Of a stretch of DNA of 16,057 bases, positions 16,034-16,057 are shown piece by piece. This stretch comes from an uncultured Christensenellaceae bacterium (GTDB lineage Bacteria > Bacillota > Clostridia > Christensenellales > Pumilibacteraceae). The notes beneath the pieces were generated by a model, which saw only the letters and a program-made list of their open reading frames with translations, searched no databases and had not been told where the DNA came from. Positions within the stretch are counted from its first letter, which is position 1. Each line of letters opens with the position of its first letter. The stretch lies in NCBI GenBank assembly GCA_910587805.1, contig CAJUNM010000025.1, forward strand, positions 1 through 16,057, read 5' to 3'. A program made the position numbers and the translations under genes.

Positions 16034-16057
16034 ATTATACAATACCCCCCCCCCCCC
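16034..16057 (-). promoter_or_regulatory. Partial promoter: -10 box preceded by a run of at least 13 G
   Basis: On the minus strand a perfect -10 TATAAT (16034-16039) is preceded by TATTG and at least 13 G residues (plus C13, 16045-16057), which run off the window. The spacer alone would be 17-18 bases, so the -35 must lie just outside. The leader to the lipoprotein start is about 90 bases. The layout repeats the G-tract-in-spacer design at 10481-10510. A second weak pair, TTGAAT (15985-15990) and TATAAA (15961-15966), would give almost no leader and is less likely. Terminal poly-C can also be a sequencing or assembly artefact. Confidence 0.5.

Noticed and set aside
16045..16057. Insertion-sequence or transposon end at the poly-C edge.
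   Set aside because: No inverted repeat, target duplication or transposase; the tract aligns with a promoter spacer instead.

Overview
The window looks like a fragment of an uncultured Gram-positive (Bacillota, probably Clostridia) chromosome. The support is the sequence of the 23S rRNA 5' end and its leader, Gram-positive lipoprotein signal peptides, Bacterial Ig-like (Big_3-type) domains on surface lipoproteins, and an Agr/LytTR-style two-component system. Finer taxonomy cannot be read from the sequence. The left edge lies inside an rRNA gene and the right edge inside a homopolymer. Both are typical assembly break points, so this may be a complete short contig (inference).

All six supported protein genes and the rRNA lie on the minus strand. 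In transcription order, right to left, they are: a Big_3/carbohydrate-binding-like lipoprotein (15937-13880); a membrane-tethered, circularly permuted GH3 glycosidase (13739-10674) closed by a strong terminator; a LytTR response regulator and GHKL histidine kinase operon (10422-8331); a second permuted, membrane-tethered GH3 (8039-4740); and a very large modular lipoprotein made only of Big_3 and jelly-roll-like modules (4659-1033). After a terminator and a palindromic interspersed repeat come an rRNA-type promoter with phased A-tracts and the first ~432 nt of a 23S rRNA running off the left edge. No 16S gene precedes this 23S.

The protein genes read as a surface glycan-foraging locus. Two lipoproteins would bind or present polysaccharide at the outer face of the membrane, and two GH3 enzymes, each apparently anchored at both ends, would trim oligosaccharides there. 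The central two-component system could couple expression to an extracellular signal. The layout is lipoprotein-GH3, regulator-kinase, GH3-lipoprotein.

The most unusual non-coding signal is that sigma-70-type promoters here carry homopolymer runs inside the -35/-10 spacer. There is G9 in the regulator-kinase promoter, at least G13 (cut by the window edge) just upstream of the first lipoprotein's -10, and T8 in the GH3/large-lipoprotein promoter. The G-tracts make slipped-strand, length-dependent (phase-variable) expression a concrete hypothesis. The other notable point is a 23S rRNA gene with its own promoter, apparently unlinked from 16S.
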